This document shows, in pieces, positions 1 to 11,715 of a DNA stretch of 61,831 nt. The first letter of the stretch is position 1; the number at the start of each line of letters is the position of its first letter. The stretch lies in NCBI GenBank assembly GCA_015680685.1, contig MNCI01000566.1, positions 136,420-198,250 of the forward strand, written 5' to 3'. This stretch comes from Gnetum montanum (lineage: Eukaryota > Streptophyta > Gnetopsida > Gnetales > Gnetaceae). The translations under genes and the position numbers were made by a program. The notes under the pieces were generated by a model. That model was not told where the DNA came from and did not search any database. It saw nothing but the letters and a program-made list of their open reading frames with translations.

Positions 1-147
1 ACAGGTTCAAGAAATATGGAAAATGGAGCAGTAGAAAGCTATATATTACAAGTTGTAGTTGATTGCACAGATCTCAAAGTCATAAGAGAAAATTTAAACA
101 ACTCCCCTAGCTGCAAATGATAAAAATGAAGTTTTGGCTCTGCAAGG

Positions 148-230
148 GTCATATATATAGGTTTTGCATGATTCAATATCGGCTATTGGACATCACGTCC
201 CACCCGATATCGAGTACATGATATCAAGGT
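148..230 (-). promoter_or_regulatory. Internal U3-like promoter of element Z
   Basis: On the minus strand, palindromic GATATC-core motifs (219-226 and 205-212) are followed by a TATA-like stretch ACCTATATATATG (148-163). The same arrangement occurs in the LTR U3 of this family and at 20203-20281 in element A, which shares AAAACCTATATATRTG. The site lies after the spacer, where ORF2 would be expected further down (outside the window). Promoter function is inferred from layout only. Confidence 0.5.
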
Positions 231-1650
231 TCATGGATAAGCATATCATGGGGGTACTAAGCATAAGAAACAAAGCTCTGTGGTTGATGGAAAGGTTTGA
301 GGTTAGATCCATGGTTCTGGGGTAAGTGGAAAATCATTTGGAGGCACTGGAAGTGTGAGAAGGTGGAGTCATCGACATGAAAATCTTTGGAAGAACCAAG
401 AAAAAGGACATTTAAATCAAGGTTGTGGATGGATCAATTTACATGATAAGGGAAAGCATGAAATTTAACAATGAAATGCTTGGAAGGTGAAGAATGATGT
501 CGTTGTGCACACAAGTACAAGTCACAAAAGTTACACAAGTGGGTCCTCCCCAAAGCAAGCACCAGCCTATGATGCGCTTATGTAACCACACCTAAAAATT
601 TTCGTAGGCACTAAAGGGGTTGAATGCAATTCATACTTATGAAACAAAACACACATGTAAAAACCACCAATTTGAGATAATAACTCTATGTTACATAAAA
701 CCACAAGGTAGGATCAAACGAACAACAAGATAAGATGGATTGTAGAAAGGATTGTAGAATTTGGGACATGAGGTGTCTTACCATGGGCACAATGAATACT
801 TGTGTGTGTTATTAATGGTTAAATAATCATGAGCCTTTCTTTCCAAGATTCAAAACAAGTCCAAACCACATTTCAATGACATCGCATCATGTCATCACTT
901 CGGTTGATAACCATAAGAATATCATAGTTGCAAGGAGTAACATCATTTAGCGCTTTGTCCAAGGGAGGAGCTTATTTATGGTACACATGTTTTTTTTTTT
1001 TTTTTGAAAGTTCTAAGAAGCTGCCAACCTTCAAGCATGGGTACATGTCTTTTCAATGGGACCCATAGAAACTATTCAATGCCATTTTATGGTACTCTTA
1101 CTTCCATTTTTCATTAGATTTATAAGGATATAATTACAACCTTAGCAACATGATAGAACATAAAAAAAGTGGCCAAAGAAAATCCACAAATCTTCTTGAT
1201 GTCACACCCCTTACATTCCACCTTAGTTCTACACTCCTTGTCCTAGACACAATGATTATGGATTATTTTTAGGTTGGATGATGAAAAAGAATATCATTAT
1301 GACCAAGGCAAGAACCTCTTATTAATGGAATGCATGGATGGATGACGTGGTCTCACTATCCAAATAATTAGTCCCTTATGACTCAACAACATAGAGAAAA
1401 CCTCATCTCAATGGGCAACATGATCGCCTTATTTACAAGCAAGATTACTAACANGACCCCTAGGACTAAACATTTGGCCATGATAAGGATTAATAAGTAG
1501 ATAGATAGGATCCATGCATGTATAAAACATTGGTAACCATTCATTCCCTAGCCACTGGGTGTCTATTGGTGTTGTGGTGGCTAGGTAGACAAATTGTTGA
1601 TCACACACTTGATTGTTAAATGTATGTTAGGTCAAGGTATAAGAGATATT
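231..1650 (-). other. Conserved non-coding spacer of element Z
   Basis: No gene is seen here. On the minus strand this region matches the post-gag spacers of Y (11716-12800), A (18720-19900) and E (60775-61831). Shared blocks include the purine-rich TTTGGGGAGGACCCAC (537-552), the block around 1035-1080 (GGTCCCATTGGAAAGACATG-like) and the block near 1180-1210 (GTGTGACATCAAG-like). A single unresolved base lies at 1454. Confidence 0.65.
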
Positions 1651-1664
1651 AACGTTACAAATGT

Positions 1665-3605
1665 CTAGCCCATGATTGCACCCTTGATTATGATATGGTA
1701 TGCATGAATTTTTTTGGTCTTCCACGCTTGTAGATTCATTGCTTGGGCTTGGGATTGGAATAATGGTGGATGGTGGCCCTTGTGTAGGGTCAAAGGATGA
1801 TGGTGGTGAAAAGGGAGGCATTGCACCAGATTGGCATTGTGTTGATTCAGATGATGTGGTTGGTCCATGCGTATTTTGCTTTGACTTACAACCTTTCCTA
1901 AAGAAGGAACATTTTCAATGTGGCAGTTGAGACCTACCGGTGTCAACATGTCTATGCACATTTGCAACACAAGTGGCATTTGTTTGTTAATATTGTGGTG
2001 TTGAACCTTCCTATGTCCTTGGTGGTGGCATGTGATGAGGTGGAGTATGCGACCATTGAGGGTAGGATGGATGGTAAGGGGCACAAGGTGGTGGTTCCTC
2101 CAAGGATGTCATGGGTTGACGGTACTTGGAAGAGTCATAGTAAAAATTTGAAGTAGATGACATAGAACTAGTTGAAGAAATAGGGTGTTGAACATAATAT
2201 CCATGCAGTTTCAACTAGTAGGAAGGATAGGGCTAATTTGGTGGTGGCCTCCCCCATGACTATGGTCGTTGCCACTGTAACTAATGATAGTGTTGAGGCT
2301 CATAATAAGTCCTCCTAGGATAGTACGATTGGTTGTGGGACTGTCTATAATTACCTTGTGAAAGAGGAAATCTCCCAGGCTTGTGCTTCTATACAAACTT
2401 CAGATTTAAGGCACCTGCCCAATACTCGTGTAGATGCAACAAGACTAGGCAATGGCCCTTCGAATGATCATATATGCATATGTCACATCCATTATCCTCA
2501 TCTGTGGTTGAGTCTATAACATCACTTGCTTTAGCTATTTTTCCTATTTGCTGAAAAGTGTTCCTAGTTGTTTCTTGGTTCTATATCTATTATTTATTGT
2601 GATCACCCGGCTTATTTTGCATGATCCTCTCCTCGACTGTCTCAATGAGAGTTGTAATGTTTTCATATATCCATTTTGACATCCTATTAAACTTTGCTTC
2701 AAGTTCATCAATAAACTCCTATATTGGCAAGGTTCGTTGCAGAATCACCTTATCAAGAATGACCTCTTTCTTCTTACCATAGATATGGACTTGCTTCTAT
2801 TAAAGAGTCTATCCCATTAATATTTCTTGACATTCTCCCATTTGCATATCTCTCCTTCTTCTTTTGCCACATGCTCAATTAGCTCTTAGATTTCATGGGT
2901 TTGTAGCTCGTATAATTGACCTCGAGCATACATCCCAAGGATCTCCATGGTTTCATTACAAAGCCCATCTATGATGTGGAAGAGTTACCTTTCCTTAGAG
3001 AAACCATGGCCTGGGCACTTATTCAATAGGGAATAATATCTATCTAAGGCCATGTTCAAGGGTTCATGTTGTTCTTACTTCCCTCCTTAAATCTATTTCC
3101 TTAAGTTGGACATCCTCGCATAGGTCTAGTATTTCTCATTGAAGAGTTCCAGCATTGTGGACCATCGTTGAATTAAATTTGGTTTTAACAATCTATACCA
3201 CACTTTGACTCCTTTGTTTCTATTCCAACCCTTTAGTGGAGCTTTATCTTCATACCTATGTTCATCTTTGTCAAAACTAGATGTTAAAGGGAAAGAGGAA
3301 GATGAGAAACTAGAAGGATTGCCATGGCTTTTATGGTGTTCCCCAGGGTCCTTTGATTAATCGTTTCTTAGTTTCAAGAAGGTCTTAGGCCTTGAGGCCT
3401 TCCCTGGTCCAAGACTTACTTCATCTCCTCTAAGGTTGTCTACCTTAGGTGAATCTAGTCTCTGAGTGTTGTCAAGGCAATCATGAATATAAGAAACCCC
3501 TACATAAGGTTGGTCACTCCAATTTTCGTCATCATATATCTCATTAGTTCTCCACTGAATGTTTTCATTATATAGTGCATTATCACTTCCTTGTGAAAGA
3601 GACAT
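1665..3605 (-). pseudogene. gag: gag pseudogene of element Z
   Basis: The start is at 3605-3603, close behind the PBS. The first about 80 residues match the N-terminus of E gag (58807), with shared WRTNE(I/L)YDDE and VGVSY. Further down, the proline- and histidine-rich C-terminal third is readable between about 2214 and 1665. The middle, which should hold the capsid-like retrotransposon gag domain, is recognisable only in pieces between 3250 and 2550 because of many stops and frameshifts. The product would form the cytoplasmic virus-like particle. It cannot be made from this copy. Confidence 0.75.
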
Positions 3606-3711
3606 TGTTGTTGGCTTATGGTTTGTGTGATTTAATATTTTCTGAAGGATATATTGTTAATACCTTTACAATGATCATGTATGATATAACTAATCTAGAT
3701 AACTAGCACCG

Positions 3712-3729
3712 TCCCCAACAATGGTGCCA
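3712..3729 (-). other. Primer-binding site of element Z (tRNA-Asp type)
   Basis: On the minus strand this reads TGGCACCATTGTTGGGGA, a decayed form of TGGCGCCGTTGCCGGGGA, the complement of the 3' end of plant tRNA-Asp. It starts one base after the LTR end (3731), the same spacing as in Y and E. Confidence 0.75.
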
Positions 3730-3730
3730 A

Positions 3731-4388
3731 TGATGAGCGATGAGGTACCCCTATGCCCAACCATATGAATCACAAGTGTTCATGCACAATCCAGTTGAAT
3801 TTTGTGGATGGGACTAGTTGTGGCATCTAGATCATTATGCTTTGATCATAATTCGCTATCTTCCCACTTGGACTACTGGTAACTTTGTCACGTATGGTTT
3901 AGTTCAAAGTGAGGCATATGATGTTGTCTAATCCTATGCTTCTCCTAATGAAGATAAAGAGATAAATTAATTAAGCTAATGAATCATGAAAAATAAGATC
4001 TAAACTAGCCTATGTGAAATGAGTATCCATCCCCAATCATTCGTACATGGCTTGGACTTCATATAACTACTGCTAGGATTGCCAAGTATATAGCATTAGA
4101 TGTGCCAAATGATACACTGCTGGATTACCAAGTACTTACACTTAAGCACTCATGATTAAGTTGTACTCATTCCACTTAATGACAGGAATAGTAAATAGCA
4201 ATAAATGGAAACATTAACTAAAGAAAATAATAAATAATTAAACAATTAAATAAGTAAAGCAATAATAAATCTAAGTGCATGTGGCAATGATGGAAGTAAT
4301 CTCGATCTCTATTTCCAATCATGTAGCATGTCCAAGTACGTCACACTCAAACAAAGGTGCCATACGATTACAAAGATCACACTATGGG
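3731..4388 (-). repeat. 5' LTR of element Z, U3 missing
   Basis: The plus strand starts TGATGAGCGATGAGGTACCCC, the reverse complement of the ...CATCA LTR end of Y and E. Alignment to the Y LTR holds to about 4388, just past the block equivalent to the transcribed region. The TATA box and the GATATC palindromes are absent. Confidence 0.75.
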
Positions 4389-4394
4389 CATGCA

Positions 4395-6170
4395 CTAACA
4401 TGTAGCACTGCAAATGAGGTGGAGATACATGCAAGGCAACATAATCCTACCTCCTGAACATGTTGCACCAAACATGCTACAAATTGCTCTAAGGGGAACA
4501 CATTTGGACTAGAACTAGGAAGGGTATCATGTGACTCAACACATGACCAAACCCTATGAACTCCCAAAGGAGCATATGAGAAGAGATGCTATCATGGAGA
4601 TTAAACATATACACATGAAAGGGAAGTAGTCCAACACTTTTTTTTTCATAGAAGAACTTGATGTTGATCAATTTTCATTTTAGAACAACTCCACTAGAAC
4701 CATGAGGAGCCATCAAAATCACCTATCACTAGACTAAAGGAACTTGTTAAAATCCAACTTCATTCTACTCTAGCAAAGACACACAAGGCTACTGACTCTA
4801 GATATTTAGTAGGACTCTAGGCCAAGGGTTCTTACCAAATCCTACAAAGAAACATACAAGAGTCATGAAAGAAGAACAAGCCAACAGCATTCTCTTGCCA
4901 CCTCATCTGCCTCATCACAATCATCGGAGAACTCTAACAAGAGATGACACAAGTACTATGACTCTGATAGGGAAGAAAGGCAAACCCATGGTCATCATGA
5001 TAGATATTCAAGGTACTCTGATATAGAAGATGAAGAGTATGAATGAAGAAGATGAAGCGATAGAAGAGAGGATCAAGAGAGGCATTAGCATAGAAGGGAT
5101 TAGTGCTACAAAAGAACATACAAACCCAATTATGATGATGAACCCCTTATGATAACCTGAACCATGATCAATATTCAAGAAGTTGTCTACATACCAACCA
5201 AGCACATGGGAGATAGCTGAATTAAATGACTAGATATGAACAACATGCCATAATTTGAAGGTGGTTATAATGAAAATCCACAACATCATCTTCAAGCATT
5301 CCATGATGCATGTGCCCATCAAAACATAGAGAGTGATTGGCAAAAATTGAAGCTATTTCCTAGAACACTTGTGAAGGAAGCGAAAAGTTGGTACAAATCA
5401 CTAGAACCTGAATCCATCAGATGCTGGAGTACTATGTTCAAAATTTTTAATCATAAATACCAAACTTATTTACAAGTGTCAAATCTAAGAAAACAAATTC
5501 AAGGCTAGAGACAAGGGACTCACGAAACCCTTGATGCAGTAATGAGTAGATATTATTCACTGTTACACAAATGCTTAGGCCATAGATTTTCATCAAAGGA
5601 ATAGCTTAGGCACATTGTAGATGGGCTAAGAAACAAAACCAAAGAGACCCTTGGGGTTTATGCCCAATAAATACTATCATAATTGACCATCCATCATATT
5701 CAAAGACTAATTAGCCAAGTGAAAAAAGAGGAAGGAGAACTTAGAAAAGGGAATCAACTGAAGAGTATAATAGAGATCCATCAATCCAAAAGAGGAATGT
5801 ATGAATATGTGACAAACAAGAGAATGAAACCTTGGATGATGTCATCCAACAAAAGACTCTACCAATCCAAAAATCTATAAGCAGCATTGTAGCTAAGGTA
5901 GAGAAGATGTGGGACTCTATAGATGAGATGTTTACAACTGCATTTAAAGATAGTGAAGGAACAAACCGAACAAGCATTAGGAAGAGGCAAAGACAAAAGA
6001 AAGAAGAAAGAACCTGGACACAAAGGTAAAGTTGCTTCAGTGGTTGAGTGTTCACACACCAACTCCACATATGATGAAGGTTGCAATGTGTGCTAGTACA
6101 AACATCCTAAAGGATGTTGTCTAGTCATGGCACATCTATAAGAAATGGGGGCATACGCACTCAATCCCAA
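4395..6170 (+). pseudogene. gag: gag pseudogene of element A
   Basis: The reading frame starts within gag, since the true N-terminus is lost. An early stretch around 4410-4470 matches the N-terminal gag of element B (31590-31680, GNI(I/V)LP motif). A Ser/Asp/Arg-rich linker follows at 4900-5180. The conserved capsid-like region at 5230-5670 includes KLKLFPRTLV and SWYKSLEPESIR. A variant zinc knuckle ends the protein near 6085-6120 (C-x2-C-x3-H-x4-C spacing, second Cys followed by a stop). Stops are frequent, mostly TAG and TGA that could come from CAG or CGA. The product would be the particle-forming structural protein. Confidence 0.8.
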
Positions 6171-6744
6171 ATTTGTTCAAAAATAAATGCCCAAAGGATT
6201 ACCTTATCCTCAAGGTAACTGTTAATAGAACATTCAACTAATGTACTATCCTAGTGAAACTTTGCCACAGCAGTAAGGGCAATACCATCAATAGTGGCAA
6301 TAGTCTTAATTTTGGGCTATGCCACCACCTCATCAACAATATCCATATTGATAACCAAATCCATATGGATATTTCATCCAACATCCAATGTTGCATAATC
6401 ATGCAACTATTTGGGCCCCATAGTACTATTCAGTAGAATACCATAGATCAATGTTGATAATGACTGATTCAAACTCATATGTGCATTCATCAATAGTTGG
6501 ATCTTCTACTCAACATTTAAATCCTATGCCACTAGTGTCACCTTCTGTTACACTGGGAAACTTGCCATCACAACCCCAAATAAAGAGTGCTACAAGGGTA
6601 GTCAATATGCATGAGAGGAGGGTTACTTATGAGTCTCAACCTAGGAAACAATTGTTCTTTAGAACAAGTCTAGAAAAGACTCAGTAGATGGGGAACGCAT
6701 CTAACTCCACCTCATTCACATTAAGTCCTTAATGCAACAAGCTT

Positions 6745-7250
6745 TTGACTTTATCAGGTTCAAATGTCACAATTATCATGCTCACACAAACAATAACTCA
6801 TTGGATCAAGGCAAGAGCTCTTTCACAAAAAGGAACTAAGCCAGGAAGTCCCTTGATTTATCTCCAAATAGTAGGACAAAAATCGTGCAAAGCTCTATTA
6901 GATTCTAGGTCTAGAGTAAATATGATATCACAAGACATGTACTAGACTTGAAACTTCCCACCACTAAAGAAAAGTAACATCTATTTAGAGCTTGCAGGCT
7001 AGTCAATCATAGTTCCATTAGGACATGTGAATGATGTGATTATTACCATTAGTATCTAGTCTTATCCTACCAATTTTTATGTCATTCATGTGGGGAAAAA
7101 AGGGAGAATTCCCAATTATCATGGGAAGAGATTGGCTTAACAACCAGGATGCTAAGCTTGGAATTCGTGATTTGTCCTTGGAAATTTCCAAGGAAGATGA
7201 AGCTAGAATCATACATAGATGAAGGGTTTCATGCATTGCATACAATGATC
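6745..7250 (+). pseudogene. pol: Aspartic protease remnant of element A
   Basis: The frame reads VGQKSCKALLDSRSRVN at about 6870-6920, matching the retroviral-type aspartic protease core (LLD-S-G-S/A-x-x-N). The catalytic Asp is kept, but the Gly of D-S-G is replaced by Arg. The homologous protease of B (50170-50400) reads LLDFGSGVN. After about 6945 the frame breaks. In an active element this enzyme would cut the gag-pol polyprotein. This copy is inactive. Confidence 0.75.
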
Positions 7251-7799
7251 ATAGGTGCAATTCCGTGCAAAGAATTTGGATCATTACACCAAAAGAGACT
7301 AAGGCATGTAATCAATGCATAGAAACAAGATGTGTGCAAATTTTTCTGTATGCAGTAACCACCCAATAAGAGGGCATCCAGTGGTTGATTACCAATGAAG
7401 AAACCTAATTTGATAAGTAGATGGAACCAAAGGAATAGATCATCAGTACCTATGCTGTAGAAATAAATAAGTTACAACAACTAAGGAAAAGACACTCTTA
7501 CCTCTAAAACAATCAGGATGAAGAAATAGACTGGGAATGCTTAGAGATCCTAGACATAATGAAATTGGAACAACTAGAATTAAAGGCCCTACTGAAAACA
7601 TTAGAATATGCATTTCTAAACAACAAGAAGTCAGTGATGATTAGCTCTAACCTAGATAAAGAGCAAAAAGGAAAATTACTGGAAGTGCTCAATAAATGAC
7701 CTACTGCATTCTCATGGTTCTATGATGTGATCACAGGAATTGATCCATAGATTTTTCAACACTAGATCTACATTGATCTTGTAGTCAAACAAAACATCA

Positions 7800-8680
7800 A
7801 CCTTAATGAAGGCTTAATTTTAAACTCAAGGAGGTAGTCAAGCAAGAATTGGAAAATTTGCTAAAGGCAGAATTCATTTATCTAATTGTGGATAGTGAAT
7901 GGGTTAGTCCTTTGGTGATCTTTCCAAAGAAGGAAGGAAAATGATGCATCTACATCAACTTCCAACTATTGCATTCAGCCATGTTTAAGGATCATTTCCC
8001 ATTGTCATTTGTTGATCAAGTACTAGACACAATTTTAGGACATGAGTATTATAATTTCCTAGATGGGTACAATGAATACAATCAAATCCACATTACACTT
8101 GAAGGCTAAAAGAAGACCACATTCACCAATCCATGGGGAACATTTGCTTACAAATAGATGTCTTTTGGTGTTTACAATGCACCAACAATCTTCCACAGAC
8201 TAGTTTTAAGTATCTTCTAGAAGCAGATAGGTAATAGTGTTAAAGTTTTCATGGATGATTTTTCCATGTATAGGCTAGATTTTAAACAAGAACTAGACTA
8301 ATTTGAGCATGTACTTAAAGGATGTGTTGAAACCAATTTGAAGCTCAACTGGTAAAAGAGCCATCTCATGATCCAAGAAGGCATAGTGTTGCGACAAAAA
8401 ATCTCCCAAAAGGGTATTGAGGTAGATCCTGTAAAGAGTAGAGTCATCCAAAATGTCACTCAACAGCCACAAATAGTGAAAGATGTAAAATCCTTTTTAG
8501 ATCATATAAGATATTATAGGAGATTCATTGAAATTTTCTCAAAAATAGCCAAACCGCTTATGGAACTTATGAAGAAGGATGCACATTTTGAGTGGACTAA
8601 ATCATGTGAAAAGGCATTTGAAACTCTGAAGAAAAAGTTAGTTGAACCACCAATCCTCTAAGCTTTGGGTTGGTCAAGAC
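7800..8680 (+). pseudogene. pol: Reverse transcriptase remnant of element A
   Basis: Gypsy-type RT motifs can be followed in order: SEWVSPLVIFPKKEGK (about 7893), then a decayed palm motif where the usual D is read as N, DHFPL.FVDQ.L near 7990, the WGTFAY and MSFG(L/V).NAP block near 8140-8180, and the F-M-D-D box near 8250. The thumb/connection (YYRRFI...FSKIAKPL) is open from 8368 to 8661. At least eight stops interrupt it. The enzyme would copy RNA into cDNA inside the particle. Confidence 0.85.
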
Positions 8681-8836
8681 CTTTTCATATCATGACTAAT
8701 GCTTCTATTTATGCACTTGGGGTGGCACTAATACAACTTGATATCAAAAGATACCATACTACATACACAGTGCCAATAGAAGCATCATAGGAGAATAATT
8801 AAATTACACCACAATTGAAAATGAGCTAATGGCCAT
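8680..8836 (+). pseudogene. pol: RNase H, first part (element A), cut by insertion of Y
   Basis: After a TAA at 8659 the frame continues into the gypsy RNase H (IMTNASIYALGVALIQ near 8692), with the first catalytic Asp read as Asn. The frame runs to 8836 and stops at the exact 5' end of element Y. The domain resumes at 17109-17113, where the GCCAT target duplication begins. Confidence 0.8.
8832..8836 (+). repeat. Target-site duplication GCCAT, left copy (element Y)
   Basis: GCCAT directly precedes the TGATG start of the Y 5' LTR and is repeated at 17109-17113 directly after the CATCA end of the Y 3' LTR. Five base pairs is the normal length for Ty3/gypsy integrases. Confidence 0.9.
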
Positions 8837-9586
8837 TGATGGGATGTGATATCGCATGGGCCGTGATATCGTAGTGCATCACCAAATCTATAAATAAGAG
8901 GCAGTTCTCCCTTGTTTCACATTATTAGGCTAGATTGTAGCTAAGCTCTGGTAGTTTGATCTCTCTAGAGATAGATTATTTTCCAGTGTCTGCTTGCAGT
9001 GTGGTGAATGTAATTGTACGGCATCCTTTGATAGGCGATAAAGATCAAGATCGCTTCATCATTGCAGCATTCACTTTGTTATTTATTTATTTAATTATTA
9101 TTTACTGCTTTCCTAGTTAATACTCTCTCACCCTTAAACTCACGTTAGACACGGAATGAGTATGACTTAATTACGAGCATTTAAGTGTGACTACTTGGTA
9201 ACCCAGTAGTGTACCTAGGATCTGCGCTTGGTAATCCCAGTGGTAGTCATGCACGAAGTCCAAGATGTGTACAGATAATCAAGGAACGGATGCTCATCGC
9301 ACTTAGGCTAGATCAGATTCTCTTACCCTTTCTCTCCTAGCTTAGTAATTATTACTTTCCATTGCCTTTAGGAGTAGCATTAGATTAGGAACATATCATA
9401 CACCTCACTCTGGACTAAACCATACGTGACAAAGCTAATACTAGTCCAGGTGGGAAGACATCGAACTACGACCTAAGGTTAACTGTCTAGGTGCCACAAC
9501 TAGTCTGTCTGTAGATTTCGACCAGATCATGCGTGAAAACGCTCATATTCGTATGGTTGAGTGTAGGGGTACCTTGCCACTCATCA
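8837..9586 (+). repeat. 5' LTR of element Y
   Basis: It starts TGATGGGATG and ends CACTCATCA. A TATA box CTATAAATAAG lies at 8888-8898. It is 750 bp against 883 bp for the 3' copy. The shortfall is in two places: the palindromic GATATC array of U3 (three copies lost before the TATA) and a block near 9030 corresponding to the TTCAAGTGTGACATACTTGG region of the 3' copy. Confidence 0.92.
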
Positions 9587-9587
9587 T

Positions 9588-9605
9588 TGGCGTCATTGCC
9601 GGGGA
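9588..9605 (+). other. Primer-binding site of element Y (tRNA-Asp type)
   Basis: TGGCGTCATTGCCGGGGA differs at two CpG-derived positions from TGGCGCCGTTGCCGGGGA, which complements the 3' end of plant tRNA-Asp. It begins one base after the LTR. Confidence 0.85.
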
Positions 9606-9717
9606 TGGTGCTAGTTATCTAGATTAGTTATATCATACAAAGTCACTATAAAGGACTTAACGATATATCTCTTAGAAAGAAGTAATTATAAAAAGTCACA
9701 TAAATTCACACACAACA

Positions 9718-11714
9718 ATGCCTCTCCTACAAGATTATAACAATGCCACACCTAGTGAGGAAGTTCATTGGAGAACCAACGAACTATATGAAAATGAAGA
9801 TTGGAGTATGCAACCCAAGGTAGGGGTTTCCTATAAACATGAATGAAAATAACGTCATCCCAATACACGAAAGCATAACTTACTCGATGATGATGAACCC
9901 CTACTAGCCACTATAAGCTTAACACAAATACAAGAGGTTGTTCGAATCTCCCGTAGGCATCGTAAAGAGAGCCGTCTACCCAGGCTCGATTTAAACAACT
10001 TCCCTACTTTTTCAAGAGGCCATGACTTAGATCCGTATCAACATTTACAAGCCTTCTATGATGCCTACACATGGAATAACATTGATAACGGGTGGCAAAA
10101 ACTTAAGCTCTTCCCTATGACACTCGTTGACCAAGAAAAAGTATGGTATAGATCGTTAAAACCAAATTCAATACGACATTGGTCAACAATGGTAGAGGTC
10201 TTTAACAAAAAATATCAAACCTACGCAAGAGTGTCAACCTTGAGGAAAAAAATCCAAGAGTGGAAACAAGCACAACATGAACCCTTGGACATGGCCTTAC
10301 AAAGACATTATGCACTGTTAAACAACTATCTAGGCCATGGGTTCTTTGAGGAAAGGCTAATGTACCATATCATTGATGGGCTACGTAATGAAATAAGAGA
10401 GACCTTAGGAATGTATGCCCAAGGTCAACTATATGAACTACGAACCCATCAAGTCCAAGAGCTTATCAAACGAGTAGCAAAAGAAGAAGGAGAAATGGCT
10501 AGATGGGAGAGTGTTGAAAAACATCAACAGGACCAAAATTTCAACTTAACAAAGGTCCATGATCATAAAAAGGAGAAATCAACCAACCTCAAGATGGAAA
10601 CATCCTCTTTGCCAAACACAACAATCGTTAGAAGAAGTCGAGGCAAAGATCAATAAGATGTTGGAATGGACATATCAAAAGTGTGGAGAATTTATCAACA
10701 TTATTGGAGATAGAGTTTTGACAACCCAAGAAGCAGGACAAAACATTAGACATTTGGAGAAAAATAATGAAGGGAATAAGTGCTCAACTCCTAATCATAC
10801 ATATGAATGCAACATATGCCTGTACAATCACCCCAAGGGTCAATGCCCAATCTTGTTACATTTACATAAGCATTGGGGAAACACGTTACATCTAGAGTTT
10901 GTATAGAGATACTGTGTTTGATCACAGTGGCAACAATCCCAGTTGTGGGGGAATCCACCCTTAGACTGGAGACACCCTTCATATCATCTGAATCTAAACG
11001 CTTATCTTGTTCAACATCCTGTTTCTCCAACTGAGCCAACATACTCTATCTCATCATAGTACCATTCTCCTCAATACTTTCAACCCATGCCTCCAACACA
11101 ACCACCACCTTGTGCACTTTATACTCCTCCTAACTTTCAACATTATCATCCTTTTTTCCCTCCTTCTACATCGCCACCAACTATTCCTAAGGTGCCTACA
11201 CCACAACAACAACCCATGAACGACACTTGTGCTACTACTACTAACAGCAATGAAAAGCCTCCTCAACATCAAAAGCATTCTTTCTTTAAACACGACCGTA
11301 AGAAGGGACAACACAATTCTGGGGCCACTGCATCTCCCAACTCAACACAAGTCCCACACTGTGGTGCACCCTTATCTTCGAACCCAATGCCTCATGTTAC
11401 TTCATCAGGGCCACCAACTAACACTCCAACANNNNNNNNNNNNNNNNNNNNNNNNNNNNNNNNNNNNNNNNNNNNNNNNNNNNNNNNNNNNNNNNNNNNN
11501 NNNNNNNNNNNNNNNNNNNNNNNNNNNNNNNNNNNNNNNNNNNNNNNNNNNNNNNNNNNNNNNNCCCTATGCTTACTACAATCAAGTGTGTGAACCCCAA
11601 TGGGGTAAGTATGGACCAATTCCAATACTTCCAACATGCAAGTATCCTCAACCTTCATTTATTAATCCTTTCCATTCTCAACTGTTTAGTTATGGGGGAT
11701 ATCCCTCATTCTAA
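9718..11714 (+). pseudogene. gag: gag of element Y, frameshifted and with a sequence gap
   Basis: ATG at 9718 gives the same N-terminus as intact E gag (58807). The capsid-like domain is open from about 10117 to 10656 (KLKLFPMTLVDQEKVWYRSL, then YHIIDGLRNE). The zinc knuckle YECNICLYNHPKGQC follows near 10803-10850. A frameshift lies near 10620, a TGA in the N-terminal part at 9844, and a TAG at 10903. The Pro/His-rich tail holds 133 Ns (11432-11564). The protein ends with the tail motif SYGGYPSF at 11714. It probably forms particles with pol supplied by a relative when intact. Confidence 0.85.
11432..11564. other. Assembly gap (133 Ns)
   Basis: A run of unresolved bases lies inside the Pro-rich gag tail of element Y. 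The corresponding part of E gag is intact and could size the gap. Confidence 0.95.
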
Positions 11715-11715
11715 A

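Larger units (their letters stand above)
1..4388 (-). mobile_element. Element Z: minus-strand Athila-like LTR retrotransposon, truncated at both ends
   Basis: Read on the minus strand from 4388 down, the order is partial LTR, tRNA-Asp-type PBS, degenerate gag, non-coding spacer, then an internal GATATC/TATA region near 148-230. No protease, RT or integrase lies between gag and spacer, as in Y and E. The LTR breaks off at about 4388, where the U3 would begin, and the sequence passes directly into gag of element A. That suggests recombination or deletion rather than a clean insertion. The other end lies outside the window. Confidence 0.8.

Noticed and set aside
1-147. Short plus-strand open stretch at the window start
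   Set aside because: About 40 codons without recognisable motifs, in a region that aligns as the untranslated part of minus-strand element Z.
11054-11314. Arg/Leu-rich minus-strand frames opposite the gag tail of Y, also at 60139-60429
   Set aside because: Composition effect of the Pro/His-rich gag tail on the other strand.
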